From: Burkholderiales bacterium
Lineage (GTDB): Bacteria > Pseudomonadota > Gammaproteobacteria > Burkholderiales > Burkholderiaceae_C
DNA: 64,000 nt
Direction of reading: 5' to 3'
Assembly (NCBI GenBank): GCA_017302505.1
Contig: JAFLDH010000001.1
Span: 28,993-92,992 of the forward strand
The notes under the pieces are model-generated. The model was not told the DNA's origin. It saw only the letters and a list, made by a program, of their open reading frames with translations, and ran no database searches. A program made the position numbers and the translations under genes. How positions within the stretch are numbered: position 1 is the first letter of the stretch; every line of letters begins with the position of its first letter. Below, piece by piece: positions 17,009 through 27,239 of this stretch.

Positions 17009-18617
17009 TGCCACACAGTCCCCGGCACGGCCGCAGCGGCGCCGCTCCGCGCTGCGGCGCGTGCTGCGCATCAGCCTGGCCTTCACCGGTTTCATGTTGT
17101 GGTGGGGTTGGCACCGCGCTGTGATGCGCTGCGACGACCATCCCGCGGCCGAACGCTTCGCGGCCCTGCTGCAGGGGCTGGGCACCACCTTCGTCAAGCT
17201 CGGCCAGCACCTGAGCCTGCGCGCCGATCTGTTGCCGGAGGCGGCGCAGCAGGCCCTCTCGCGGCTGCAGGACCACGTCGGCGCGTTTCCAGCGGAGCTG
17301 GCCCGGCAGACCGTGGAATCGGCGTTCGGCCGCCCCTGCGCACAGCTGTTCGCGCGCTTCGACCTGGCGCCGCTGGCCGCGGCGTCGGTGGCGCAGATTC
17401 ATCGCGCCGCGCTGCACGACGGCACCGAGGTCATCGTCAAGATCCGCCGGCCAGGCACCGCCGAGACCGTCGAAGCCGATATGCGGATCCTGCGCGGGGT
17501 GGCCACCGTGGCGCAGGCTCTGCTGCCGGCGTTGCGCCGCTGGGGCCTCGTGGCGGTCGTCGACGAGATCGCCACCAACCTGCGGCTCGAGATGGACCTC
17601 ATGCGCGAGGCCCGCTTCGTGCGGCGATTTGCCGATGCATGGCGCGGATCGCCCGACATCGACATCCCCGACGTGATCGACGGCCTGTGCGCGCCCTCGG
17701 TGATGGTGCAGCGCTTCAGCAGCGGCGTGCGCATCGATGCCGTCGCTGCGGCCGAGCGCGAGGCCTGCGCGCGCCGCCTCGTCGACAGCTACGTGACTCA
17801 ACTTTTCGAGCACGGCCTGTTCCATGGCGATCCTCATCCGGGCAATCTGTTCGTGATGGCCGACGGGCGCATCTGCCTGCACGACTTCGGCATCGTCGGC
17901 CGCCTGGATCGCCGCCTGCGCCGCGCACTGACGGCGTTTGCGCTGGCGTTCGTCGAGCAGGACGCCGACTGGGTGGTGGACGCCTGGCTCGAACTGGGCC
18001 TGGTGGGGTCGCAGGTGGAGCGCCGCGCGTTTCTGCCGGTCGTGCAGTTGCTGCTGGCCGATTGTGCGGAGCGGCCGCTGCGCGACTGGTCGCTGCCGGG
18101 CACACTCGGACGGCTGGTCGCCGCTGGTCGCTCGCAAGCCCTGCGCCTGCCCGCGGACCTGCTCGTGCTGACACGCACGATGCTGCTGCTCGAAGGCACG
18201 GTGCGCACACTGGCGCCGACCTTCTCGATCTTCGAGACGCTGTCGCGCCACGCCGCGGCCGGCTCGATTCAGCAGGCGCCGCGGGAGGTGGCATTAAAGC
18301 GCCTGGCCTTTGAGCTGGGCAGCGCGGCGAACGACCTGCCCGTACTGGCGGCGCGGCGGCTGCACGGCTTACTCGCCGGCGAGCGCCTGTTCGAGATCAC
18401 GATCGTGCCTGATCCGCGCCTGCAGCAGGCCGTCGAGCGTGCCAGCCGGCGCATTGCGCTCGCGCTGGTGACGCTCGGGCTGTACATCGCTTCCAGCCTG
18501 CTGATGCAGCACGCCGTGGGCCCGCAGTGGGGCGGAATGCCGCTGCTCGCGCTGGCGGGCTACGCGCTCGCCATCCGGTTCACGTTTTCCATCGCCCGTG
18601 GGCGCGCGCTGCGCTGA
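17001..18617 (+). CDS. ABC1/UbiB-family atypical kinase
   Basis: 538 aa. The ADCK hallmark G-T-T-F-V-K-L-G-Q-H-L-S-L-R-A-D-L-L-P is near residue 60, A-A-A-S-V-A-Q-I-H is the Ala-rich nucleotide loop, V-I-V-K-I-R-R-P-G holds the lysine, and F-H-G-D-P-H-P-G-N plus H-D-F-G-I-V-G form the metal site. Two hydrophobic helices close the chain, as in UbiB. UbiB-type proteins use ATP to support ubiquinone biosynthesis or lipid handling. Its start lies inside the preceding methyltransferase gene, so translation is coupled. This is likely an extra copy, since the ubiquinone ubiE-ubiJ-ubiB cluster is not here. Confidence 0.9.
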   Translation: MGDATQSPARPQRRRSALRRVLRISLAFTGFMLWWGWHRAVMRCDDHPAAERFAALLQGLGTTFVKLGQHLSLRADLLPEAAQQALSRLQDHVGAFPAELARQTVESAFGRPCAQLFARFDLAPLAAASVAQIHRAALHDGTEVIVKIRRPGTAETVEADMRILRGVATVAQALLPALRRWGLVAVVDEIATNLRLEMDLMREARFVRRFADAWRGSPDIDIPDVIDGLCAPSVMVQRFSSGVRIDAVAAAEREACARRLVDSYVTQLFEHGLFHGDPHPGNLFVMADGRICLHDFGIVGRLDRRLRRALTAFALAFVEQDADWVVDAWLELGLVGSQVERRAFLPVVQLLLADCAERPLRDWSLPGTLGRLVAAGRSQALRLPADLLVLTRTMLLLEGTVRTLAPTFSIFETLSRHAAAGSIQQAPREVALKRLAFELGSAANDLPVLAARRLHGLLAGERLFEITIVPDPRLQQAVERASRRIALALVTLGLYIASSLLMQHAVGPQWGGMPLLALAGYALAIRFTFSIARGRALR

Positions 18618-18646
18618 CCGAGGAACCCAACGTCAAAGGAGTGGAC

Positions 18647-19681
18647 ATGGACAGGATCAGGGTCGCCGTCAACGGCTACGGAGTCATCGGCAAGCGCGTC
18701 GCCGACGCGGTTCGCCTGCAAGACGACATGACGCTCGCCGGTGTCGCAGACATCGTCGACGACTACCGGCTGCAGGTCGCGGCCCGCGCCGGGCTGCCCG
18801 TGCACGCGGCGACGCCGCAGGCCGAGGCGCCGATGCGCGCAGCCGGCATCACGGTCGAGGGCGGCCTCGCCGAGTTGCTCGCGAAATCCGATGTCGTCGT
18901 CGACTGCACGCCGAAGAAGGTGGCTGCGATCAACAAGGGCGTGTACGAGGCGGTTGGCGTCAAGGCCATCTTCCACGGCGGCGAATCGCATGCGCTCACC
19001 GGTCATTCCTTCGTCGCGCAGGCGAACTATGCGTCGGCCTTGGGGCGCGCGTCGACGCGCGTCGTATCCTGCAACACCACATCGATTGTTCGCACGCTCG
19101 GGGCGCTGCGGACTGCAGGCCTCCTGAAACGTGCACGCGGTACGCTGATCCGGCGCACCTCCGATCCCTGGGAGGCGCATGCCGACGGCATCGTCAACAC
19201 GGTGGTGCCCGAGAAGGTCATTCCCAGCCATCAGGGTCCGGACGCCCGCACCGTCATCCCCGATCTCGACGTCGTGACGATCGCCGTGAAGGCCGCACAC
19301 AACTCCAGTCACCTGCACACCTGGTGGATCGAACTGACCCGGCCGGCGACGCGCGACAAGGTGCTCGCGGCATTCCAGGCGGCACCGAGGATCGCGTTCG
19401 TGCGTTCGTCGGACGGGATCGTGGCTCTGAACAGCACGGTCGAACTGATGTCCGACCTTGGACGCCCCCGCGGCGACATGTGGGAGGTGGCGCTGTGGGA
19501 AGACGTGCTGGCCGTCGACGGTGACCAGGCTTACTACACCTACCAGGTCTTCAACCAGGCGATCGTGATCCCGGAAACCATCGACGCGATCCGGGCTCTG
19601 ACCGGTATCGAGACGGACCCGGCGAGGTCAATCGCGAAGACCGATGCCTCGCTGGGATTGCGGCGCGATTTCCTGCGCTGA
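18647..19681 (+). CDS. Type II (archaeal-like) glyceraldehyde-3-phosphate dehydrogenase
   Basis: 344 aa. It starts with V-A-V-N-G-Y-G-V-I-G-K-R-V-A, the dinucleotide fold of archaeal GAPDH, and its catalytic Cys is in S-C-N-T-T-S-I-V-R-T-L, matching the archaeal rather than the bacterial GapA motif (S-C-T-T-N). H-G-G-E-S-H and V-N-T-V-V-P support the family. It converts glyceraldehyde-3-phosphate to 1,3-bisphosphoglycerate, probably with relaxed NAD/NADP use. AAAGGAG lies 8 bp before the ATG. It is out of place in a proteobacterium, which normally uses type I GapA, so horizontal origin is likely. Phosphoketolase at 22518 makes its substrate glyceraldehyde-3-phosphate. Confidence 0.9.
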   Translation: MDRIRVAVNGYGVIGKRVADAVRLQDDMTLAGVADIVDDYRLQVAARAGLPVHAATPQAEAPMRAAGITVEGGLAELLAKSDVVVDCTPKKVAAINKGVYEAVGVKAIFHGGESHALTGHSFVAQANYASALGRASTRVVSCNTTSIVRTLGALRTAGLLKRARGTLIRRTSDPWEAHADGIVNTVVPEKVIPSHQGPDARTVIPDLDVVTIAVKAAHNSSHLHTWWIELTRPATRDKVLAAFQAAPRIAFVRSSDGIVALNSTVELMSDLGRPRGDMWEVALWEDVLAVDGDQAYYTYQVFNQAIVIPETIDAIRALTGIETDPARSIAKTDASLGLRRDFLR

Positions 19682-19751
19682 CGCAGCGGGATCTGGAAGG
19701 TTCCCAGTGTCCCTTGACCTGAACTTCCTCGGCAGCACAGCCTGCATCAAG

Positions 19752-20133
19752 ATGCTGAAACCGGCGCAGCATTTTTCTCGCACCGGCCATCTTGGCAGCC
19801 GCTGTGCCGGCGTGGGCGCAATCAACCACAGCTCAGGCACCGGCAATGCCGTCAGCCTGGAGCCAGAACATGGACAAGCAGATGCAATCCATGCAGGCGA
19901 TCCGCAGCAAGCTGCTCGCCGCACGCACACCGAAAGAGCGCAGCAAGCGCATGGCCGAGCAGATGAAGCTGATGCAAGGCGGCATGGGCATGGGAGGCAT
20001 GCGAGGAATGGAGCCGATGGGGGCCGCGAGTGCACCGATGGACATGAGCACGCGCCAGCAGATGATGGAAAAGCGCATCGAGATGATGCAGATGATGATG
20101 GACCGCACGGCGCCCGTGCCGGCGGCCAAGTGA
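19752..20133 (+). pseudogene. Met-rich periplasmic protein, copy 2, with a one-base frameshift in the signal peptide
   Basis: The reading frame from 19792 to 20133 encodes a Met-rich protein (blocks E-Q-M-K-L-M-Q-G-G-M-G-M and Q-Q-M-M-E-K-R-I-E-M-M-Q) like the one at 2492. It has no proper start: upstream of the residual frame is a stop. An ATG at 19752 in the next frame reads M-L-K; removing one C from the CC at 19761-19762 joins it to R-R-S-I-F-L-A-P-A-I-L and then A-A-A-V-P-A-W-A-Q, a perfect signal peptide with cleavage site. So either a real +1 frameshift inactivates export or this is a base-call error. The rest of the gene shows no decay. Confidence 0.7.
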
Positions 20134-20146
20134 CGGGAGCCGGACG

Positions 20147-20593
20147 GTGAAGAACTTCAACAGCCCCAATCGCACCGCCGCGTCGTCGGCCTACGGCTTC
20201 CATGTTGCGCTGCGGGAGCGCGACTTCGGTCGAGCTGTCGAGCAGGTCACAGCCGCCCTGAAGTCCGAGGGCTTCGGTGTGCTGACCGAGATCGACGTTC
20301 AGGCCACGATGAAGGCCAAACTCGGGATCGACGTACCGCCCTACCGGATTCTGGGCGCCTGCAACCCGACCCTCGCACACCGTGCGCTGACGGCCGAGCC
20401 GGACATCGGCTTGCTCCTGCCCTGCAATGTCGTCGTTCGCCAGGAGGCTGACGGTCGGCTGGTGGTGGGCTTCATGGACCCCGAGGCCGTTCTGCAGTTG
20501 ACGGCCCACCCAGAGGTCGCTGCGGTGGCCAAGGAAGTGAGAGGCAAGCTGCAACGCGTGCGTGCGGCGCTCGACGCCGCACCGACCGACTGA
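20147..20593 (+). CDS. DUF302-family protein
   Basis: 148 aa, GTG start. The DUF302 core is visible: [21 protein letters not shown], then Y-R-I-L-G-A-C-N-P and L-L-P-C-N-V-V-V-R. This small alpha/beta family often accompanies metal-resistance genes and has no established biochemical role; the conserved A-C-N-P and L-P-C-N cysteines could bind a metal or ligand. It follows the Met-rich protein by 13 bp. Confidence 0.85.
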   Translation: MKNFNSPNRTAASSAYGFHVALRERDFGRAVEQVTAALKSEGFGVLTEIDVQATMKAKLGIDVPPYRILGACNPTLAHRALTAEPDIGLLLPCNVVVRQEADGRLVVGFMDPEAVLQLTAHPEVAAVAKEVRGKLQRVRAALDAAPTD

Positions 20594-20617
20594 CGCGACT
20601 CGAACCTGGGAGCACAT

Positions 20618-20827
20618 GTGTACATCGGCGAGGGCTATTACATGGGCAGCATGCACGGGCTGTGGTGGATCTTGTGGATCGTGCTGATCGGCGCGCTGGT
20701 CTATTCCATTTGGAGCCCTTCGTCCAAGTGCCGTCGCGGGACCGGCCTGGGCGCCGTGGCTGTTTCGCGCCTCTGGCCGATCACTGCCTACCCCAGGCGC
20801 GTGCGTTCGGGACCCCACATCCCTTGA
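20618..20827 (+). CDS. Small single-helix membrane protein (function unknown)
   Basis: 69 aa from a GTG with GGGAG 5 bp upstream; an ATG at 20642 is an alternative. One strong helix, M-H-G-L-W-W-I-L-W-I-V-L-I-G-A-L-V-Y, follows a short Gly/Tyr-rich N-terminus. Proteins with this M-H-G-x-W-W start usually end in a SHOCT domain; here the C-terminus is unrelated and basic, so the gene may have lost its tail. I can assign no function. Confidence 0.5.
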   Translation: MYIGEGYYMGSMHGLWWILWIVLIGALVYSIWSPSSKCRRGTGLGAVAVSRLWPITAYPRRVRSGPHIP

Positions 20828-20884
20828 GCACGCAGCGCTGCAACGGGTCGACGTTCGGAGCGACCTCAACGAAAGGAGTTGGAC

Positions 20885-21115
20885 ATGGCCTGGCTGACGG
20901 AGAACTGGATCTGGGTTCTTTTTGGCGTGGCATTCATCGCCATGCACTTGTTCGGTCACGGAGGGCACGGCGGCCATGGGGGCCATGGCGGCGGTCACGG
21001 CGGCCATGGTTCGAGTGGCGGCGGCAACGGCGATCCCGACAAGGCCCCCACCAAACAAGCCGGCGGGACCACGCCAAGTGCGTCAGCGGGCAACCGCGAA
21101 CATCATCGTCACTAG
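20885..21115 (+). CDS. Gly/His-rich small membrane protein (DUF2933-like), copy 1
   Basis: 76 aa. One membrane helix (W-I-W-V-L-F-G-V-A-F-I-A-M-H-L-F) leads into repeats of G-H-G-G-H. ATG at 20885 is chosen because AAAGGAG ends 7 bp before it. A related protein is at 41634-41921, with the same F-G-H-G-G-H-G-G-H-G-G run after its helix. The His-rich tail could bind Cu, Zn or Ni; the family (DUF2933) travels with copper and metal resistance genes. Function is not established. Confidence 0.7.
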   Translation: MAWLTENWIWVLFGVAFIAMHLFGHGGHGGHGGHGGGHGGHGSSGGGNGDPDKAPTKQAGGTTPSASAGNREHHRH

Positions 21116-21124
21116 GAGGACGTC

Positions 21125-21388
21125 ATGCTCAACATGAAGGTCGTTTCGTGGGCGCTGGCCACGACGACGTTGATCTCATTCCTGGTCTGCGTGAGCTACG
21201 GGCTCGGGGCACCGCAGAGCCTGCACATGCACGCCTTCCTCGAACAGGTGCTGCCGGGATTCAAGTGGCTCACATGGCAAGGATTCTTCATCGGGCTGGT
21301 GGAGAGCTTCCTGTACGGCGCATACGCCGGGATGGTGTACGTCCCGGTCTACAACTTCTTCATGCGGCGTTGGGGCGACGGGCGGTGA
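21125..21388 (+). CDS. DUF5676-type small membrane protein
   Basis: 87 aa, ATG after TAGGAGG. It has two hydrophobic helices (residues 10-30 and 50-80) with a short charged C-terminus. It resembles the DUF5676 family, two-helix proteins found beside DUF2933 and metal-efflux genes. It starts 9 bp after the Gly/His-rich gene, so the two are co-transcribed. Role unknown. It is the last intact gene of the plus-strand run. Confidence 0.65.
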   Translation: MLNMKVVSWALATTTLISFLVCVSYGLGAPQSLHMHAFLEQVLPGFKWLTWQGFFIGLVESFLYGAYAGMVYVPVYNFFMRRWGDGR

Positions 21389-21432
21389 CAACTTCGTCGC
21401 AGGCTGACTAGCCGATGGGCTTGTAGCACCGC

Positions 21433-21842
21433 ATCACTGCATGGCTACAGCAACCCGGGAAGGCTTCGGGGCCGCTGACTGTCGTCGCCATGCTGGCGGC
21501 GTTCGCCATGGTGAATTCGCCGCTGCGACCGGCCTACCAACTGGTCCACCACACGCTGGTGGCGGTTCGGGTCGGCTCGTTGATGGTCGAGAAGCCCTTG
21601 ATTCTGTGGATAAACGAAGGCTTGATGGTCTTCTTCTTCCTCCTGGTCGCGCCGGAAATCAAGCGTGAAGTCCTAGAGGGGCACCTCGACTCGCCGGCAC
21701 GAATTGCACTGCCAGCCCTCGCCGCATTGGGAGGGCTGCTGTCCCCGGCTGCGATCTACCTCCTCTTCACATGGAGCGATGCGACGGCCGCCCAGGCGTG
21801 GGCCATTCCGAGTGCCACCGATACAGTGCTCGCACTCGCCGC
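21433..21842 (+). pseudogene. nhaA: Truncated Na+/H+ antiporter NhaA (N-terminal third only)
   Basis: The frame reads A-M-V-N-S-P-L then V-A-V-R-V-G-S-L and I-L-W-I-N-E-G-L-M-V-F-F-F-L, E-I-K-R-E-V-L-E-G and W-A-I-P-S-A-T-D, all in the order of NhaA helices I-V including the first aspartate region. Full NhaA is about 390-430 aa; here only about 135 codons remain and identity stops abruptly near 21842, where an unrelated minus-strand gene remnant begins. No convincing start codon is visible. A dead fragment left by rearrangement. Confidence 0.8.
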
Positions 21843-22298
21843 GCCGGGCCAAGGTCGGGCGCGTGGGCATAGGCAACGGAAGCGCGCGACAACGGCCCGA
21901 GCTTGGCCTCGAGCAGCGCGGCATCGACCCCGACCCGCTCCTCGCGCTCCAGCGCCGGCGGGTTCACCGGGTTCAGGATGTCCGGCGGACTCCCAGAAAC
22001 GGCCCGTCCCCCAGGCGATGCGTTGCCGGCCGAGCTTCAGGTCGACATTGCCGCGCGTCAGCGTCACCGCCGCCCGGTACGGACGATGGCGGCCGTACAA
22101 GTCGCCGCGCTCGAGGTCGTTCGCATCGGCCCGCCAGTACTGCGGGGCCGCACTGTCCTTCGCCGAGCGGAACTCCGCCGTGCCCAGGTAGCTGCCCAGC
22201 AGCAACTCGTTGTCGTACTGCAGGTCGAGCTCGAGCCCCGGCGCGAGATCGCCCTTCGCCTCCAGGCGCAGCCGGTTCAGGATCAGCGCATAGTATTC
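21843..22298 (-). pseudogene. Remnant of an outer-membrane beta-barrel protein gene, with an internal frameshift
   Basis: On the minus strand the frame carries L-D-L-Q-Y-D-N-E-L-L-L-G-S-Y-L, L-K-L-G-R-Q-R-I-A-W-G-T-G-R-F-W and, after one surplus G near 21994, S-P-P-D-I-L-N-P-V-N-P-P-A-L-E-R. This order (alternating strands, then W-G-T-G-R-F-W-S-P and L-N-P-V-N-P) is typical of DUF1302-like outer-membrane proteins that accompany lipoprotein/ABC exporter operons. The upstream end is fused directly to an ABC ATPase remnant and the downstream end to nhaA. About 150 of an expected 400 or more codons remain. Confidence 0.7.
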
Positions 22299-22521
22299 CT
22301 GGAACACGAAGCCGATACGGCGCAACCGCACCTCCGCCAGCGCCTTGCCGCCGAGGCTGGTGATGTCCTGCTCGCCGACCCAGATGCGACCCCTCGTCGG
22401 GCGCCCCCCGGGATCTCGACGCTGGTCTCGTGCAGCGCCGGTACCGGGATGCTGTCGTGCTGGTAGAACTTCGTCGCCTTGTCGGCGCGGACGATGGCGG
22501 GGGGCGTCGGCGTGGTTTCAT
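22299..22521 (-). pseudogene. Remnant of an ABC-exporter ATPase (LolD/MacB type) with Walker A deleted
   Basis: Directly after the phosphoketolase stop (its ATG overlaps the TGA by 4 bp) the minus strand reads A-I-V-R-A-D-K-A-T-K-F-Y-Q, then P-V-P-A-L-H-E-T-S-V-E-I-P-G-G, which is the N-terminus of a LolD/MacB-type ATPase. The next conserved block present is R-G-R-I-W-V-G-E-Q-D-I-T-S-L and R-L-R-R-I-G-F-V-F-Q (Q-loop); about 30-35 codons including Walker A are gone and the frame changes at the join near 22404. The segment then runs into outer-membrane protein sequence. A further frame slip lies near the ATG. Confidence 0.75.
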
Positions 22522-24947
22522 TCCGACGTCATCACGGTCTGCGGATCGCCGAGCCCGCGCACGGCGGCCCATTCGTCGGCACGGAGCACCGTCGCCGCAT
22601 CGATGCCGAGCGCCGATGCGGCCTCGGCCGCCACATGCGCCCAAGTGCAGCGGTTCGCGAACAGCATACCCGCGACATCCAGCGTGCCGCCCCGCGCGAC
22701 ATAACCCAGTGCGTGGGTCCGCCGCGGCCCGGTGTCGATGCGGCGCAGCACACCAAGCGTCGGTTCGGGCCGCATATGCGAGACGATGACACGCGCGGTG
22801 GCCGCGGCCGGGAACAGCTGTGCAAGCGCTGCATCGTCGGCCACGAACGCACGCTCGCGCCCGTCGCGCGGCAGCCGGAAACGGCCGGGCTCGACGACGC
22901 AGGTCACCGCGGTGCGATGGCCGGCGGCATCGAGTCTGTCGGCCGCCAAGAGCGCCTGCTGCAGCTGGTACGCGCCGATGGCGACCAGCAGCACCTCGGG
23001 CGCGTCGCAAGCCTTCACCACGCACGCGCCATCGTCGACCAGGCGCTGCGCCTGCTCGCCGGTCAGCCGGTTGGCCATCGGCCGCTTGGGCACGACGAGG
23101 GTCCAGAACTGGCCATGGGTGCAATAAGCCGCGCGCAGCGCGGCGGCGGCGCTGTTGGCATCGACCGGGAACAGCACGCGGGCGGTGTCGGACATCTCGC
23201 CCAGCAGCGCCTCGGCCAGGGTCGGGTCCTGGTGCGACTGCTCGTTCTTGCCGTTCTCCCAGGTATGCGAGGTAGCGACCGTGACGACCGACAGCCAGCC
23301 CGGGGCGGCGGCCGCTTCCGCCTGGTGGCGGGCGAACAGGATCTCCTGGCGCAGCGCGCCGAGCATCTTCACGGCGAAAGCCTCGTAGGAGACGACCAGG
23401 TTGATGCCCCCCTTGTTGCCAAGCGCCGCGCAGACCACCGCCTCTTCGTTGAGGGCGGTGATCACCGCGCCGTCCACCGCTTCGGCCAGACCGGGCTCGG
23501 GCACGAAGACACGGTGCTTCAGCAGATCCAGCGTCTGCCCCATCCGGTTGCTGCGCAGTTCGTCGGGGTTGCCGACGCGTGGGCGTAGTTGGGGGTTCGC
23601 CTGCACAATGGCGGCGAACGCCGAGTCCAGCGCGCCCATCGGCGACACCTGGCCTGCGCCGACCGCGTGCCAATGCGCCGCGGGCATTGCGGGCGCCACG
23701 ATGCGCCTGTGCGCCAGCGGATGGTCGCGCTCGAGCGGACGCCGCTGGTCTTGGTGGCGGCACAGCGCGGCCAGCGCGTCGTCGAGTTCCGCGGCGGGCA
23801 CGAACAGCGCCCGCGCGCCCTCGTTGAAATGCTGCCGCGCGGCCGCATCGACCCGCGGATTGCCGACCAGCGGCAGGTTGTGGGCGGCGTTGGTGCCTGC
23901 CCCGGGAAAGCCGAAGCCCTTCGGCGCCTCGGCGACCGTGTAGTGCAGCGGCACCGGATAGCGGGTGCTCCCGCTGGCCACTGACGCCGCGCAGGCTGCA
24001 AGCCGTTCCTCCATCGCATGCACGGCCCAGGCGAACGCTGCCGGGTCGGTGCCGTCGATCTCCATCGGGTCGAAGCCGTTCAGGCGCAGGTGCTGGTGGA
24101 ACCACTCCTTGCCGCCCTGCTGCTGCATCGTGCTGCGCTGCTCGATGCGGCGCCCGTTGAGGATCATGAACGGGGCGACGAAGCCGCAGTCCTCGGCGCG
24201 CCACCAGCGCGGTGCCCAATCGCTGCCGCGCTGCTCCTCGAAGGCACCGTCGCTCAGGAACACCACCAGCCGCTCACCCGGCAGCGGCATGTGCACGTAC
24301 TGCAGCTCCGCGAAGCCGAGGTAACCGCCCTCGGACAGGCCGCCGGCCGTGTTCGGCCCGACGTGGCTGCCCAGCGGTGAGGCCGGCCGCCCCGCCGCGT
24401 CGATCGCGTAGCTGTAGAAGTCGCGGGCGAAGCGCGTCAACCCGCTCTCGCTGCGGTCGTAGCGCTCGGCGTGGCGAGGCGTCATGTTGCCCACCAGCAG
24501 GTTGCACGCGTCGATGCCCGCCACGCAATGCCCCTGGCCCATCAGCCAGCCGCGCGTCAGCCCGCTGAGCGCGTTCGCGGCGAGATAGCCGACGTAGGCC
24601 GGCACGATGTTCAGCGAGCCGCCGGTGTGGCCCTCGGGCGTCTCCTTGAAGTCCTCGGCCGCCATCTCGCGCCCGTCGGGATGGACCTTGTCGGCATAGG
24701 TCATATGCACGGTCAGCCACATGCCGGCCGCGGCGAGACGGTCCGCGGCCCACAGCGTGCGGTAGACGCTCGCCGCGTCGCCCGCCATGCCGCCGGCGAC
24801 CAGCACCTGTGCGAGCTCGTGCACGCGCAGTTGAGTGAGGTCGTTGTGCACGATGGGTCCGAAGCCGCGCGCCCAGCGCGCGAAGTCGGCATTGCTTTCG
24901 CGAAACAGCCGTACACGCTCGGCAACCCAGGGGATGTTGTGGTTCAT
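22518..24947 (-). CDS. xfp: Xylulose-5-phosphate/fructose-6-phosphate phosphoketolase
   Basis: 809 aa, the usual length. The TPP-dependent core is clear: G-H-T-G-G-S-L-N-I-V-P-A-Y, the TPP motif L-S-D-G-A-F-E-E-Q-R-G-S-D-W, G-N-K-G-G-I-N-L and S-H-T-W-E-N-G-K-N-E-Q-S-H-Q-D-P. The enzyme splits xylulose-5-phosphate or fructose-6-phosphate with phosphate to give acetyl-phosphate and a triose or tetrose phosphate. Acetyl-phosphate can be used by the AckA-PduL fusion at 36268 and glyceraldehyde-3-phosphate by the type II GAPDH at 18647. It lies 133 bp after ftsH on the same strand and its stop overlaps the ABC ATPase remnant, suggesting that an exporter operon once continued here. Confidence 0.96.
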   Translation of the reverse strand: MNHNIPWVAERVRLFRESNADFARWARGFGPIVHNDLTQLRVHELAQVLVAGGMAGDAASVYRTLWAADRLAAAGMWLTVHMTYADKVHPDGREMAAEDFKETPEGHTGGSLNIVPAYVGYLAANALSGLTRGWLMGQGHCVAGIDACNLLVGNMTPRHAERYDRSESGLTRFARDFYSYAIDAAGRPASPLGSHVGPNTAGGLSEGGYLGFAELQYVHMPLPGERLVVFLSDGAFEEQRGSDWAPRWWRAEDCGFVAPFMILNGRRIEQRSTMQQQGGKEWFHQHLRLNGFDPMEIDGTDPAAFAWAVHAMEERLAACAASVASGSTRYPVPLHYTVAEAPKGFGFPGAGTNAAHNLPLVGNPRVDAAARQHFNEGARALFVPAAELDDALAALCRHQDQRRPLERDHPLAHRRIVAPAMPAAHWHAVGAGQVSPMGALDSAFAAIVQANPQLRPRVGNPDELRSNRMGQTLDLLKHRVFVPEPGLAEAVDGAVITALNEEAVVCAALGNKGGINLVVSYEAFAVKMLGALRQEILFARHQAEAAAAPGWLSVVTVATSHTWENGKNEQSHQDPTLAEALLGEMSDTARVLFPVDANSAAAALRAAYCTHGQFWTLVVPKRPMANRLTGEQAQRLVDDGACVVKACDAPEVLLVAIGAYQLQQALLAADRLDAAGHRTAVTCVVEPGRFRLPRDGRERAFVADDAALAQLFPAAATARVIVSHMRPEPTLGVLRRIDTGPRRTHALGYVARGGTLDVAGMLFANRCTWAHVAAEAASALGIDAATVLRADEWAAVRGLGDPQTVMTSE

Positions 24948-25080
24948 GGTTTCATCGCTTCGAAGATTGCGCTGGCTGAAGGTCTCGTCATCCGAACACG
25001 GGGTACTTGAGCACCACCGTGGTCGACTTGCCGGGCTCGGCGTCGGGCCGCATGGGTGGGTCGCGTGACCAGCAACGCAC

Positions 25081-26979
<1,899 letters not shown>

Positions 26980-27006
26980 GAACAACAACTCCTCCAGGAA
27001 TCGGGC

Positions 27007-27225
27007 TCAGGTGCCGGGGCGCCGGCGTGACCGTCGATCGTCGAGGGCGACCTGGATGGCACCCCACAGGATCAACACCGGACAGACCAGCAAGACCGCA
27101 GCGAGCAGCGCACTCCACCAGGCGAAGCCGAAGAACCACAGCACTGCCGCGGCGATCACCACGGCGAGGATCGGACACAGCCACATCCAGCGGTTGGCGA
27201 ACTCGGGCCACGTCACGAATCTCAT
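27007..27225 (-). CDS. Small two-helix membrane protein (function unknown)
   Basis: 72 aa. ATG 27225 is supported by GGAGG 6 bp upstream; an earlier ATG at 27243 would overlap the ATPase stop. Two hydrophobic helices (I-L-A-V-V-I-A-A-A-V-L-W-F-F and L-L-A-A-V-L-L-V-C-P-V-L-I-L-W) are followed by a basic tail. It is encoded between a copper ATPase and FtsH with 14 and 27 bp gaps. It might be a small partner of the pump or of the protease; nothing in the sequence decides. Confidence 0.6.
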   Translation of the reverse strand: MRFVTWPEFANRWMWLCPILAVVIAAAVLWFFGFAWWSALLAAVLLVCPVLILWGAIQVALDDRRSRRRPGT

Positions 27226-27239
27226 GGCAACCTCCACCC

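Noticed and set aside
18598-19524. Long open frames overlapping real genes in other frames across the window, for example inside the GAPDH gene
   Set aside because: High GC at third codon positions makes long spurious frames. They are Arg/Ala/Pro-rich, lack conserved motifs and lie wholly inside well-supported genes.
25007-25080. A 31-codon minus-strand frame after ftsH ending L-K-Y-P-V-F-G
   Set aside because: It has no ribosome-binding site and no family I recognise. It may be the tail of a lost gene, but 31 codons are too few to support a call.
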